A program made the position numbers and the translations under genes. A DNA stretch of 64,000 bases from Desulforamulus ruminis DSM 2154. GTDB lineage: Bacteria; Bacillota; Desulfotomaculia; Desulfotomaculales; Desulfotomaculaceae. Location of the stretch: contig NC_015589.1 of the NCBI RefSeq assembly GCF_000215085.1, forward strand, positions 2,988,120 to 3,052,119, given 5' to 3'. The notes beneath the pieces were generated by a model. It did no database searches. It saw only the letters and a program-made list of their open reading frames with translations, and had not been told where the DNA came from. Of the stretch, positions 1 to 8,990 are shown piece after piece (position 1 is the stretch's first letter; every line of letters begins with the position of its first letter).

Positions 1-499
1 CATCCGCCCGGAGAGCTGCCGCCAGGGCCACCGCCGTTGTATCGGAACCTCCCCGGCCCAGGGTGGTAATATCTCCATCGGGATTAACCCCCTGAAAGCC
101 TGCCACTACTACCACCCGTCCCTGGTTCAGTTCTTCCCGAACCCTGCCGGTCTCGATGCGTAATATTTTGGCTTTGGTATGTACATCATCGGTATAGATA
201 CCAACCTGACCGCCGGTCAGGGAAACCACATCGGATCCCAAATCCCGGATGGCCATGGCTAGAAGAGCAATGGATATTTGTTCTCCGGTGGAAAGGAGCA
301 TGTCCATTTCCCGCTCAGGAGGATTGTTGGTAACCTGCTTCATTAAACTAATTAAATCGTCGGTGGTATCTCCCATGGCAGAAACCGCAACAACCACTTG
401 GTTTCCCTTCTGGTGCTCCTCCACAACCCGCCGGGCTACTCTCTTGATCCGCTCCGGGTCGCCCACCGAGCTTCCACCAAACTTTTTTACTACCAGCAT
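1..499 (-). CDS. lysC: Aspartate kinase, N-terminal part (runs off window)
   Basis: Aspartokinase phosphorylates L-aspartate, the first step towards lysine, threonine and methionine. The minus strand reads from an ATG at 499, with a GGCAGG-type ribosome site just upstream, and stays open to base 1, giving 166 residues. The start [12 protein letters not shown] carries the KFGGSS nucleotide-binding motif. Further motifs typical of the amino acid kinase fold follow: VVVVSAMG-like [18 protein letters not shown], and [23 protein letters not shown] near residue 135 onward. The C-terminal regulatory ACT domains lie outside the window. It is the last visible gene of the ACT-hom-thrB run, 56 bases after thrB, so it is likely co-transcribed. 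The paralogue (lysC or dapG type) cannot be told without the C-terminus. Confidence 0.93.
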   Translation of the reverse strand, partial: MLVVKKFGGSSVGDPERIKRVARRVVEEHQKGNQVVVAVSAMGDTTDDLISLMKQVTNNPPEREMDMLLSTGEQISIALLAMAIRDLGSDVVSLTGGQVGIYTDDVHTKAKILRIETGRVREELNQGRVVVVAGFQGVNPDGDITTLGRGGSDTTAVALAAALRAD

Positions 500-555
500 T
501 CTGTTAACCTGCCTCTCTGGTTTAGTCCTATGCTTTTCTACAAAAAATTATTAAA

Positions 556-1458
556 TCATATTATTTCAGCCCCGGCAACCGTGGGTTCCAGCACTTTTAC
601 CAGGCATTTTACACCAGCCGCGGCAAAGGAATTCTCCATGACCTGAGCCACCTGGGGATTGGGACCGTCCGTTAAGGCGATGACCGCCGGCCCGGCCCCG
701 CTAAGGGTTACATTCAGAGCCCCGGCCCGACGGGCATTGCTGATGACCTCCGTCATTCCCGGAACCAATTGGGAGCGGTAGGGCTGGTGCAGCAGATCCT
801 CCCCGGCCACTTGCAAAAGATCCAGCCTTTTTCCACACAGCGCTCCCACCAGCAGCGCAGAGCGGCTCAGATTAAAAACCGCGTCCTGTAAAGACACCGT
901 TTTAGGCAATACTTCTCTGGCCGCACGGGTAGACAACTTAAAATCCGGTACAGCCACAACGGTCGACAATCCATCCGGCGGGGTTATTTTTAACCAGTGT
1001 ACCTTCCCCTCCTGGACCACCGAGATAATAATTCCTCCCAGCAGGGCCGGGGCAACATTGTCCGGATGCCCCTCCAGTTCGGTGGCCAGGGCCAGCAACT
1101 TCTCCGGAGTAAAAGGATCCCCGGCCAAACGGTTGGCCGCCACCAGCCCTCCGACAATGGCCGAGGCGCTGCTGCCCAGCCCCCGGGCTGCGGGAATATG
1201 GTTGGTTAATTTGATGACTAAACCGGGGCAGGGCCGGCCCGCTTCCTGAAATAGTCTTTCCACTGCCTTGAAGACAATATTTCCCTCGTCTTTTCGGATA
1301 TCACCGGCCCCCTCGCCTTGAATCTCAATGGCCAGGCCTCCATCCGTCGGCGAGATTTCAACTTGGTTATAAAGTTTGAGAGCCATACCCAAACAATCAA
1401 AACCCGGGCCCATATTCGCCGTGGTGGCGGGTACGGTCACTTTTACGCTGTTATTCAT
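556..1458 (-). CDS. thrB: Homoserine kinase
   Basis: Cytoplasmic GHMP-family kinase that phosphorylates L-homoserine to O-phospho-L-homoserine in threonine synthesis. The 300-residue length is normal for the family. The N-terminus has VPATTANMGPGFDCLG, the first GHMP motif, and the ATP-binding motif PAARGLGSSASA is near residue 90. The C-terminal glycine-rich motif is LSGAGPAVIAL near residue 253. The ATG at 1458 lies 9 bases after the hom stop codon, so translation is probably coupled. Gene order ACT-hom-thrB-lysC points to one threonine operon. Confidence 0.96.
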   Translation of the reverse strand: MNNSVKVTVPATTANMGPGFDCLGMALKLYNQVEISPTDGGLAIEIQGEGAGDIRKDEGNIVFKAVERLFQEAGRPCPGLVIKLTNHIPAARGLGSSASAIVGGLVAANRLAGDPFTPEKLLALATELEGHPDNVAPALLGGIIISVVQEGKVHWLKITPPDGLSTVVAVPDFKLSTRAAREVLPKTVSLQDAVFNLSRSALLVGALCGKRLDLLQVAGEDLLHQPYRSQLVPGMTEVISNARRAGALNVTLSGAGPAVIALTDGPNPQVAQVMENSFAAAGVKCLVKVLEPTVAGAEII

Positions 1459-1467
1459 GGGGTTTTT

Positions 1468-2760
1468 TTATTCTTCTCCTTCTACCCGGATCATATTGGC
1501 GATTTCCAGCACCGATGAAAGTTGTTTTATATCCATCAAGGCGTCCTGTACATTTTGCTCCTGAACCCGGTGCGTAATCAATACCAGTTCCGCCGTATTG
1601 TCGGTGGCCTTCTGCAGAACCGACTTCAGGCTCACTTCTTTATTGCCGAATACCAGGGCAATGGAAGCTAAAACCCCTGGTTTATCCGCCACTTTCAAGC
1701 GAATATAATATTTGCTGAAGGTTTCTCCGATATCCAGCACCGGTTTCTTCTCAAAACAAGTGCAGCCGATAATTCCGGGTACATTCCGCACAATATCCCT
1801 GGCAGCGTCCATGATATCCGCCACCACCGCGCTGGCGGTTGGCAGTTCGCCGGCGCCCTTCCCGTAAAACATGGTGTCGCCAACGGCATTGCCACGGACG
1901 AAAACGGCATTAAATACATCCCCCACTGCGGCCAAGGGATGATCCTTGGGAATAAAGGTGGGGTGCACCCGGACCTCAACACCCTCCGACCGGGCTTTGG
2001 CAATGCCCAGCAGTTTAATCATATAGCCCAGCTCACTGGCATAGGCAATGTCGTCTACGGTAATTTTGGTGATTCCCTCGGTGTAAACCTGACTGAGGGG
2101 AATCCTGGTGTTAAAGGCAATGGAGGCCAGAATCGCAATCTTTCTGGCTGCGTCAAATCCTCCCACATCCGCCGTGGGATCCGACTCCGCGTACCCCTTG
2201 GCCTGGGCTTCGGATAGAACCTCTGCAAAGGGACTGCCTTCCTGAGTCATTTTGGTCAGCATGTAGTTAGTTGTTCCGTTAATAATGCCGAAAACCTCTT
2301 CAATCTGGTTGCCCGCCAGACTTTGTTTCAACGTACGGATGATGGGAATACCCCCGGCCACACTGGCCTCAAAAAGCAGGTCACATTGATTGCGCTGAGC
2401 TGCCGCGAACAACTGCTCACCATACTCAGCCACCATATCCTTGTTGGCGGTAACGACACTTTTACCCTGATTCAGGGCGGCCAAAACATAGTCCAGGGTA
2501 GGGTTAACCCCCCCCAATACTTCCACCACAATTTTTATTTCCGGGTCTTCAATAATGTCGGCCAGGCTGGTGGTCAGCATCGCTTCCGGCAATTCAACGC
2601 CGCGCTTTTTATCCAAACTTCGCACCAGCACCTTTTTGACTTCCAAACGAATGCCGGCCCTTTGCTGAATGCTTTCCTTATTTTCCTCCAGGATTTTATA
2701 AACGCCGCAGCCGACGGTTCCCAGGCCCAAAAGACCGATCTTAATCACTTTTTCTTCCAT
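1468..2760 (-). CDS. hom: Homoserine dehydrogenase with C-terminal ACT domain
   Basis: Reduces L-aspartate-4-semialdehyde to L-homoserine with NAD(P)H. The 430-residue protein starts with an ATG at 2760 and has the Rossmann motif GLLGLGTVGCGVYKIL. The catalytic region is visible in TANKDMVAEYG, EASVAGGIPIIRTL, GIINGTTNYMLTKM and the ESDPTADVGGFDAARK motif. A C-terminal ACT domain starts near residue 350 (KYYIRLKVADKPGVLASIA), which usually gives threonine feedback inhibition. Length and domain order match the Bacillus/clostridial monofunctional enzyme. It lies 29 bases after the ACT-domain gene. Confidence 0.97.
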   Translation of the reverse strand: MEEKVIKIGLLGLGTVGCGVYKILEENKESIQQRAGIRLEVKKVLVRSLDKKRGVELPEAMLTTSLADIIEDPEIKIVVEVLGGVNPTLDYVLAALNQGKSVVTANKDMVAEYGEQLFAAAQRNQCDLLFEASVAGGIPIIRTLKQSLAGNQIEEVFGIINGTTNYMLTKMTQEGSPFAEVLSEAQAKGYAESDPTADVGGFDAARKIAILASIAFNTRIPLSQVYTEGITKITVDDIAYASELGYMIKLLGIAKARSEGVEVRVHPTFIPKDHPLAAVGDVFNAVFVRGNAVGDTMFYGKGAGELPTASAVVADIMDAARDIVRNVPGIIGCTCFEKKPVLDIGETFSKYYIRLKVADKPGVLASIALVFGNKEVSLKSVLQKATDNTAELVLITHRVQEQNVQDALMDIKQLSSVLEIANMIRVEGEE

Positions 2761-2789
2761 CTTTTACGTGCTCCTTTCGCCAATCCAGT

Positions 2790-3239
2790 CTAGTTCTGTC
2801 CAAGCAGACGCACGTCCTGGACACCGCTGACTCCCCGGATAATTTTTAATAACTCCTCCAAATCCTGGTCCATCTCAGCAGTCTCAATGGACAGCGTGGC
2901 ATTGGCCAACCCCTGGAGGGGCAGATTCTGATTAATGGTCAAAATACTTCCTTTTACCGAAGCAATAATATTTAAAACCGTGGAAAGAACTCCCGACCTG
3001 TGCTCCAATAAAACAGCCAAAGTAACAATTTTACCCCGGCTCCACTGGTGAAAGGGAAAAACCTTATCTTTGTACTTATAAAAGGCGCTGCGGCTCAAAT
3101 CAACCTTTTCCACCGCCTCATTCACCGTATTGGCCGCTCCCTTAAGCAAGAGTTCCTTGGCCATAACGGTTTTAATAATCGCCTCGGGCAGTATACCCTC
3201 TTCTACCAGATAATATTTGGCATCTTTTTTATTCACCAC
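2790..3239 (-). CDS. pheB: ACT domain-containing protein (PheB/UPF0735 family)
   Basis: A 149-residue protein with an N-terminal helix-turn-helix-like part ([29 protein letters not shown]) and a C-terminal ACT domain ([21 protein letters not shown]). In Firmicutes this family (UPF0735, PheB) is usually upstream of hom/thrB and is thought to be regulatory; its exact role is not established. The start is one of two tandem GTG codons (3239 or 3236) after an AAGGAG site. It is the first gene of the threonine operon, preceded by a sigma-A-type promoter at 3290-3318. An amino acid-responsive regulator is an inference from the domains and context. Confidence 0.9.
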   Translation of the reverse strand: MVNKKDAKYYLVEEGILPEAIIKTVMAKELLLKGAANTVNEAVEKVDLSRSAFYKYKDKVFPFHQWSRGKIVTLAVLLEHRSGVLSTVLNIIASVKGSILTINQNLPLQGLANATLSIETAEMDQDLEELLKIIRGVSGVQDVRLLGQN

Positions 3240-3289
3240 GGATCTCCTTGTGTCCTTTTTGGGTGTATATTTATCCTCACACAGTAGAC

Positions 3290-3318
3290 ATTATAGCATT
3301 CTCAAAGTAAGCCTACAA
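3290..3318 (-). promoter_or_regulatory. Sigma-A type promoter of the ACT-hom-thrB-lysC operon
   Basis: On the minus strand TTGTAG (3318-3313) and a perfect TATAAT (3295-3290) are separated by 17 bases. The predicted start near 3283 leaves a leader of about 45 bases before the first gene. No terminator hairpin is visible inside this leader. Confidence 0.7.
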
Positions 3319-3547
3319 TCCCCAATACCAATAAATTTGCTTATCTTTTTAAAATTAATTCTACCGAACCTATTTTTTCTCCTGCTGTCTTTTTCTATGA
3401 TCATTAAATTGGGTCTTTTCGCTTCCCCATGCAAGTACTTTATTAAAACAATGCTTTTTTCAAGAACAAAATAACTCGTATGTAGAAACGGGCTAAATCG
3501 AAAAATTGTATTGAACATTCTTGCTATTGCCTCTATTAATTCTAAAC

Positions 3548-3577
3548 TTGTAATGGAATTGTTTTATTTGATATAAT
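3548..3577 (+). promoter_or_regulatory. Plus-strand promoter with no downstream gene
   Basis: TTGTAA (3548-3553) and a perfect TATAAT (3572-3577) are spaced by 18 bases. No open reading frame follows before the terminator-like hairpin at 3640-3662. The AT-rich stretch 3319-3547 shows no gene or other signal that I can recognise. Confidence 0.5.
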
Positions 3578-3583
3578 ATTCAC

Positions 3584-3662
3584 AAGTTTATATTGTTTTT
3601 CATCATTTCCCCTTTGCATTGAGTGTGGTGCCCTTACTTCCCTCGCCAGAGGGTATTTTTTT
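3584..3662 (+). ncRNA. Candidate short RNA of about 75-80 nt
   Basis: The region starts about 7 bases after a TATAAT box and ends in the hairpin CCCTC-GCCA-GAGGG (3640-3653) followed by TATTTTTTT, a usable intrinsic terminator on the plus strand. No reading frame of note lies between. It does not look like a tRNA or any RNA family I recognise. Expression is not shown by sequence alone. Confidence 0.35.
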
Positions 3663-3671
3663 GCCCTGAAA

Positions 3672-3720
3672 TAAAATACCCCACAGAATTGGCCTGTAAC
3701 CAAATCTGTGGGGTATTTTA
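3672..3720 (-). terminator. Intrinsic terminator of spoIVA
   Basis: A perfect 16-base inverted repeat (3672-3687 with 3705-3720, 17-base loop) starts 9 bases after the spoIVA stop codon. The U-rich end of the stem continues into ATTTC on the minus strand. Confidence 0.8.
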
Positions 3721-3728
3721 TGGCTTTA

Positions 3729-5207
3729 TTAAATAATGATACAAATTAGACCTCCACTGCCTTCGTTGACAATTCTCTGTAAGGTCTCCTGCAATTTAAC
3801 CTGTGCGTTTTCCGGCATCCGGTGGAGTTTGTTTTGAATTCCTTCCCGCACCAAATCATGAAGGGTTTTGCCAAATATTTCGGATTCCCAGATTTTTTGA
3901 GGATTCTCATCAAACCCGGCCAACATATATTGAACCAGCTCTTCACATTGTTTCTCGGTTCCAATGATCGGTGTAATCTCGGTGGTGATATCCGCCCGTA
4001 TGACATGCAGGGAGGGGGCGCTGGCCTTTAGTTTAACTCCAAAACGGTTGCCCTGGCGAATTAATTCAGGCTCCTCCAGATTCATTTCATCCAGCCTGGG
4101 AGTCACCACGCCGTAGCCGGTTTCGCGGACTTCCAGCAAAGCATTGGACACCTTGTCATATTCGCGCTTAGCCACCGACAATTCTTTCATGATCCTGAAG
4201 ATGTTGTGATCTCCTTCAACAGGCAGGCCGGTTTCCTCGGATAATACCCGGTAGAACAGATCCGGCTGGGCCACCATGTCGATAGAGGCGGAACCGGTTC
4301 CCATATCCATATGCTTCAGGTTAACCTGATGGACAAAGTCATACCCGTCCAAACTGGTAACAGCGTTTTCAATGTCCCTTAGACGCCGGACATAGCGCAC
4401 GGTGTCTTTAACCGCATCTTCAAAACTTTGGCGCAGCCAGTGCTTGCTTTCCAATTCCTCGATCCAAAGGGGCAAACTAATGTTGACTTCGTTCACGGGG
4501 AATTCATAGAGAACCTGCTCCAGGATTTTTAAGATATCCTGCTGATTTAATTCGGCACAGTCCACGGGCAGCACCGGAACATCGTATTTTTCTTCCATTT
4601 CCGCCGCCATCTGTAAGGTTTCGGAAGCCTGGGGCTTGGTGGAGTTTAGTAAGATCACAAAGGGCTTATTGATGTCTTTTAATTCTTCCACCACCCGTTC
4701 TTCAGCATCAATATAATTTTCCCTGGGTATATCGGTAATGGTACCATCAGTGGTAACAACCACCCCAATGGTGGAGTGTTCGGAGATGACTTTGCGGGTA
4801 CCAATTTCAGCCGCCTCTTGAAAAGGAATGGGTTCTTCAAACCAAGGCGTGGTCACCATGCGGGGACCTTCTTCTTCTTCATAGCCCAAAGCACCTACCA
4901 CCCTGTAGCCAACACAGTCAACCAACCGCATTCTGACCTTCAAACCGGAGTTTACGGCGATGTCAACCGCCTCGTTGGGTACGAATTTGGGCTCGGTGGT
5001 CATAATGGTTCTTCCGGCCCCGCTCTGGGGAAGTTCATCCTTGGCCCGCTCTTTATCATATACATTTTTGATGTTAGGAATAACGGTCAATTCCATAAAT
5101 CTTTTTATAAACGTGGATTTACCGGTCCGGACACCGCCGACCACACCGAGGTAGATATCTCCCCCGGTCCGCTCCGCTATATCGCGGAAGATATCTAATT
5201 TTTCCAT
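3729..5207 (-). CDS. spoIVA: Stage IV sporulation protein A (coat morphogenetic ATPase)
   Basis: SpoIVA polymerises with ATP hydrolysis on the outer forespore membrane and forms the platform of the spore coat. The 492-residue length equals that of Bacillus SpoIVA. The N-terminus reads MEKLDIFRDIAERTGGD, and the Walker A motif GVRTGKSTFIKRF is near residues 25-38. The protein ends in the short hydrophobic tail GGLICIII, as expected for the conserved C-terminus that contacts SpoVM. The ATG at 5207 has a GGAGGAGGG ribosome site about 8 bases upstream. In the mother cell it is normally sigma-E dependent. It stands alone between a terminator and a 412-base non-coding stretch. Confidence 0.98.
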   Translation of the reverse strand: MEKLDIFRDIAERTGGDIYLGVVGGVRTGKSTFIKRFMELTVIPNIKNVYDKERAKDELPQSGAGRTIMTTEPKFVPNEAVDIAVNSGLKVRMRLVDCVGYRVVGALGYEEEEGPRMVTTPWFEEPIPFQEAAEIGTRKVISEHSTIGVVVTTDGTITDIPRENYIDAEERVVEELKDINKPFVILLNSTKPQASETLQMAAEMEEKYDVPVLPVDCAELNQQDILKILEQVLYEFPVNEVNISLPLWIEELESKHWLRQSFEDAVKDTVRYVRRLRDIENAVTSLDGYDFVHQVNLKHMDMGTGSASIDMVAQPDLFYRVLSEETGLPVEGDHNIFRIMKELSVAKREYDKVSNALLEVRETGYGVVTPRLDEMNLEEPELIRQGNRFGVKLKASAPSLHVIRADITTEITPIIGTEKQCEELVQYMLAGFDENPQKIWESEIFGKTLHDLVREGIQNKLHRMPENAQVKLQETLQRIVNEGSGGLICIII

Positions 5208-5619
5208 AAATGTTTTATCCCTCCTCCAAATATCATACGAATTATCAGGGAAAATTATATTGAAATACTACATCCCTCCCCCGCGATCATGGACCGTTGA
5301 AGACCGGAAACCAAACACTTTAGGCGGAAGGCAAACCTCCTACCTGAATTTTTTCCCAGTGGCATACATTAACATTATATATATATGAGCCTCTGTCCAA
5401 TTTATGACGATAATTTCCGCCTATCCTAAAATTTTCCTAACATATCTTGCACTTTCTATTGTTTAAAACATATTTGATATTTGTCCCTTTATGACTGGTT
5501 TAGAGATAAATTAGATTTAATTTTAATTTTTTTTTAAAAAAGCCCATTTGCCTGGAACCAAAATTCACTGGATTCCATATATTTACTGTAAATACCATAA
5601 ATATAAAGGAGCGATTTGC
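5208..5619. other. Non-coding interval between spoIVA and a divergent small gene
   Basis: AT-rich, with no open frame of note on either strand. It must hold the spoIVA promoter (minus) and that of the small gene at 5620 (plus). I could not assign either with confidence: a CGTATGAT-like sigma-E -10 element at 5232-5239 is too close to the spoIVA ribosome site. Confidence 0.5.
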
Positions 5620-5805
5620 ATGGGTTTTGGAATGGGTCCTGGAAAAGGCCCCCAAATAGATAAAAAACCGGAAAACCATTCTCCTGTAGGTCATAAACCC
5701 CCCCATGCCGAGAAACCAATGAAGCCTCAACAACCCAATAGTCCCTCCAAATCACCTCATCATGACCTCCCTTGGGCCAATCCCGGGCAAAAGAAAAAAC
5801 AATAA
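5620..5805 (+). CDS. Small Pro/His/Lys-rich protein of unknown function
   Basis: A 61-residue frame starts MGFGMGPGKGP at an ATG 10 bases after AAGGAG, a far better start than the upstream in-frame ATG at 5548. The protein has no hydrophobic segment. It is rich in proline, histidine, lysine and glycine (PHAEKPMKPQQP, SPHHDLPWANPG) and ends in a basic KKKQ tail. I do not recognise a family. Its place beside spoIVA and its low-complexity, disordered composition would fit a spore-associated protein, but that is inference. A terminator follows 3 bases after the stop. Confidence 0.55.
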   Translation: MGFGMGPGKGPQIDKKPENHSPVGHKPPHAEKPMKPQQPNSPSKSPHHDLPWANPGQKKKQ

Positions 5806-5808
5806 TAA

Positions 5809-5833
5809 AAAACAGGGCCTTGGGCCCTGTTTT
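5809..5833. terminator. Bidirectional terminator between convergent genes
   Basis: An 11-base stem (5809-5819 with 5823-5833, 3-base loop) is flanked by A-run and T-run, so it can work for the small plus-strand gene and for gpsA, which ends at 5835. Confidence 0.85.
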
Positions 5834-5834
5834 C

Positions 5835-6893
5835 TTATTGTTTTTCCTCTCTGCCTTGATCCATGGTGCAGCTTATTTTCTCCGATACAATTTCTTCCAT
5901 TTCCAGTTTCTTGCCCCGGCCCATCAGGTGCATCACCGCGGTGCGGGGCGAACAGTTTTCAAACAACACCCGGTAAATTTGTTCGGTAATGGGCATTTCC
6001 ACTCCCTGCTGTTTGGCCAGTTGCCAGGCTACCCGGGTTGTCCGGACGCCCTCAACCACCATTTTAACACTCTCCACCGCTTCCTCCAGGGTTTTACCCC
6101 GGCCAATTTCAATGCCGCATCTGCGGTTGCGGCTGTGCATGCTGGTGCAGGTAACAATCAAATCCCCTACTCCGGCAAGTCCCGCAAAGGTAAGCAGCTC
6201 CGCCCCCATACTGAAGCCTAAACGGGTTATTTCCGCCAATCCCCGGGTCATCATGGCCGCCTTGGTGTTGTCTCCATACTCCAGGCCATCGGCAATACCG
6301 GTGCCCAGGGCGATAATATTTTTTAAGGCTCCGCTCAATTCCACTCCGGTTACATCGGGATTGGTATAGATACGAAAATTTGTGGACATAAAAAGATCCT
6401 GCACATATTCTGCCGTGGCCAAATTACGGGAGGCAGCCACCACGGCGGTGGGTATGTTCCGTCCCACTTCTTCTGCATGGCTGGGTCCCGAAAGAACCGT
6501 ATAACGGTCCAGGGCAGCCTCTCCCACCTCCTGGGCAAAAACCTGGGAAAGTCTCAACAAGGTGCTTTCTTCCAGGCCCTTGGCCACATTGATGATTTGT
6601 GCCCCCGGCTGAAGGAAGGGGAGAGCTTTTTTCAGCAAGTCTCTGAAGCAATGGGAAGGAACTCCGAACACAACGGCCTCAGCCCCTTGCAGAACCCTTT
6701 CCAGGTCGGTATCTGCGGTGACTTTGGCGTGAAGAGGAATGCCCGGCAGATACCGGCTGTTTTCGCCATCATTGATTAAATCCGCCAGTTCCTGCCTGCG
6801 GGCCCATAAAACGGCGGAATAATCCTTCTGGGCCAATACCTGAGCCAGTGCGGTAGCCCAACTCCCGGCTCCAATCATTGCAATTTTGGACAT
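5835..6893 (-). CDS. gpsA: Glycerol-3-phosphate dehydrogenase [NAD(P)+]
   Basis: Reduces dihydroxyacetone phosphate to sn-glycerol-3-phosphate, the backbone of phospholipids; cytoplasmic. The 352-residue protein begins [18 protein letters not shown], the NAD-binding motif. Further family motifs are [14 protein letters not shown], the GPSHAEEVG block, and the catalytic region around [20 protein letters not shown] with the active-site lysine. An ATG at 6893 follows GGAGGG at the right distance. It sits 16 bases downstream of plsY, which uses its product, in the conserved der-plsY-gpsA-spoIVA order of spore formers. Confidence 0.97.
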   Translation of the reverse strand: MSKIAMIGAGSWATALAQVLAQKDYSAVLWARRQELADLINDGENSRYLPGIPLHAKVTADTDLERVLQGAEAVVFGVPSHCFRDLLKKALPFLQPGAQIINVAKGLEESTLLRLSQVFAQEVGEAALDRYTVLSGPSHAEEVGRNIPTAVVAASRNLATAEYVQDLFMSTNFRIYTNPDVTGVELSGALKNIIALGTGIADGLEYGDNTKAAMMTRGLAEITRLGFSMGAELLTFAGLAGVGDLIVTCTSMHSRNRRCGIEIGRGKTLEEAVESVKMVVEGVRTTRVAWQLAKQQGVEMPITEQIYRVLFENCSPRTAVMHLMGRGKKLEMEEIVSEKISCTMDQGREEKQ

Positions 6894-6909
6894 TCACGAC
6901 CCTCCAAGA

Positions 6910-7503
6910 TTAGGATTTTTTTCCCCCGATTTTAAATTCCGTTCCGGTCACCAGCCTCTTAATATTGGGCCAGTGCTTAAAAACGGCAAAGGCTGCCACC
7001 ATTATGGCAAAAAATAAATACTTAGCATTATAATTGAAAGCAAATATCCAGAAGGGTAAGGAAACCGCCCCCAGGATGGAGGACAAGGAAACATAGCGGG
7101 AGAGGCCGAGGGTCAACACAAATACCAGTAAACTCATGAGAAGGGGAGCGGGAGCGACGGCCAGCATGGCCCCCGCACCGGTAGCGATAATTTTACCCCC
7201 TTTAAATCCCAGCCACACCGGCCAACTGTGCCCCATCATTACAGCCAGTGCCGCAGCCAAAAGAGTTAAATCGGCATTTTCCAGTTGTTTAGCCAGCAGT
7301 ACCGCCGACACACCCTTTAACATGTCCAGCAGCAGTACCAGCATTCCCGGTCCTTTGCCCAGTGTGCGCCAAACGTTGGTTGCCCCAATGTTGCCGCTGC
7401 CGTATTGGCGAATATCAATGCCTTTCCAGAAGCGGGCCAGCAGGTAGCCAAAGGGAATGGAACCAATTAAATAAGCCGCCAAAACAATGAACAATGTGGT
7501 CAT
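6910..7503 (-). CDS. plsY: Glycerol-3-phosphate acyltransferase PlsY
   Basis: Integral membrane enzyme that transfers the acyl group from acyl phosphate to glycerol-3-phosphate, the first step of phospholipid synthesis. The 197-residue form starts MTTLFIVLAAYLIGSIPFG at the ATG at 7503, ten bases after GGAGGAG. A longer frame with a TTG start at 7527 would bury that ribosome site. Conserved motifs are GSIPFGYL, YGSGNIGATNVWRTLG and GHSWPVWLGFKGGKIIATGAG. Several transmembrane segments are visible. Context with gpsA and der is typical. Confidence 0.95.
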   Translation of the reverse strand: MTTLFIVLAAYLIGSIPFGYLLARFWKGIDIRQYGSGNIGATNVWRTLGKGPGMLVLLLDMLKGVSAVLLAKQLENADLTLLAAALAVMMGHSWPVWLGFKGGKIIATGAGAMLAVAPAPLLMSLLVFVLTLGLSRYVSLSSILGAVSLPFWIFAFNYNAKYLFFAIMVAAFAVFKHWPNIKRLVTGTEFKIGGKKS

Positions 7504-7559
7504 GGTAAACAAACTCCTCCAACTCAACAGCAGCGCGGATTGAATTCATCCGCACCGGG

Positions 7560-8882
7560 TTAATCCTTGGCTTCCCTTCTGCGCAGAAAGAATCTCACAG
7601 GGGTCCCCTCAAAACCGTAGGTGGAGCGAACCTGGTTTTCCAAGTAGCGCTGGTAAGAAAAGTGCATTAGCTCCGGGTCATTCACGAACAGGATAAAGGT
7701 CGGAGGTTTGACCCCTCCCTGGGTAGCGTAAAATATTTTTAACCGGCGGTGCTTATCGGCCGGTGGCGGCGTGGCCTGGGTAGCCTCCCGGATCAGGTTG
7801 TTCAGATCCGCTGTGGGCACCCGTTTGCTGGCCTGCTCCACCACAAAATCAACCATCTCCAGCACCTTCGGCAGTCGCTGTCCGGTAAGGGCCGAGATAT
7901 AAAGAATGGGGCTGTAGCTCAGAAAGGGCAGCTCTTCCCGGAACTTTCTCTCAAATTTATTCATGGTCTTGTCATCTTTTTCAATGAGATCCCATTTGTT
8001 CGCCACCAGAATAATGGCTTTCCCTTTTTCATGGGCATAGCCTACAATTTTCTTGTCCTGTTCCGCCACACCTTCGGTAGCGTCAATGAGCATCAGGGTG
8101 ACGTCGCAGCGGTCCACAGCCCTCAGGGCCCGAACCACACTATATCTTTCGGTGGGTAAATCAATCTTTTTGCGTCTTCTCATTCCCGCGGTATCAATGA
8201 TGACATAATTCTTGCCGCCGCGTTCAAAGGGCGTGTCAATGGCATCCCGGGTGGTTCCGGGTATACTGCTCACGATCACTCGCTCCTCGCCTAAAATGGC
8301 GTTTACCAGGGAGGACTTACCTACGTTGGGCCGGCCAATCACAGCAATGCGTATGGTGTCCGGCGGGTAAGGATCTTCGTCGGGCTGGGGCAGCAGGGTT
8401 ATCAGTTGATCCAGCAGATCTCCGGTATTTAAACCCTCGGCAGCGGAAACAGGAATGGGGTCTCCCAGTCCCAACTGGTAAAAATCAAAATAGGAGATTT
8501 TGGACTGATCAAACTGTTCTACTTTGTTAGCTACCAGCAGCACCGGCTTATCGGTCCTGCGGAGCACTCCGGCCACTTCCTGGTCAATACTGGTTAAACC
8601 CTCCCTGGCATCCACCAGGAAAAGGATGGCGTCTGCTTCTTTGATGGCCAGCTCAGCTTGTTTTCTGATTTGTGCCGTGATCACGTCTTCAGCAAAATCC
8701 AAACCACCGGTATCCACCAAGGTAAACTCGCGACCCTGCCACTCGGCATCCTGATACAGGCGGTCCCGGGTTACTCCGGGCATATCTTCCACAATGGCAA
8801 TACGGGCTCCTACAATGCGGTTAAACAAACTGGATTTCCCTACATTGGGTCTCCCTACAATAGCTACAATGGGTTTTGGCAA
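7560..8882 (-). CDS. der: Ribosome biogenesis GTPase Der (EngA)
   Basis: Essential GTPase with two tandem G domains and a C-terminal KH-like domain, acting in assembly of the 50S subunit. The first G1 motif [12 protein letters not shown] is near residue 9 and the second [12 protein letters not shown] near residue 184; DTGG and DTAG are the two G3 motifs and NKVE and NKWD the G4 motifs. At 440 residues the length is normal. The start is a TTG at 8882 with an AGAAGGGGG site upstream. It lies in the plsY-gpsA-spoIVA direction. Confidence 0.97.
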   Translation of the reverse strand: MPKPIVAIVGRPNVGKSSLFNRIVGARIAIVEDMPGVTRDRLYQDAEWQGREFTLVDTGGLDFAEDVITAQIRKQAELAIKEADAILFLVDAREGLTSIDQEVAGVLRRTDKPVLLVANKVEQFDQSKISYFDFYQLGLGDPIPVSAAEGLNTGDLLDQLITLLPQPDEDPYPPDTIRIAVIGRPNVGKSSLVNAILGEERVIVSSIPGTTRDAIDTPFERGGKNYVIIDTAGMRRRKKIDLPTERYSVVRALRAVDRCDVTLMLIDATEGVAEQDKKIVGYAHEKGKAIILVANKWDLIEKDDKTMNKFERKFREELPFLSYSPILYISALTGQRLPKVLEMVDFVVEQASKRVPTADLNNLIREATQATPPPADKHRRLKIFYATQGGVKPPTFILFVNDPELMHFSYQRYLENQVRSTYGFEGTPVRFFLRRREAKD

Positions 8883-8990
8883 GGGTTTTCCCCCTTCTCT
8901 TACAAATTCATATTATGTTAACTTACGTTGCCTGACAAATAAGCTTTTGAGGCTATGCCTTTCTTAAAGTTTCACCGGTTTTTTACACCT

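Noticed and set aside
5232-5266. Sigma-E promoter of spoIVA
   Set aside because: CGTATGAT and an AATATAA element fit loosely, but the start would fall on the ribosome site.
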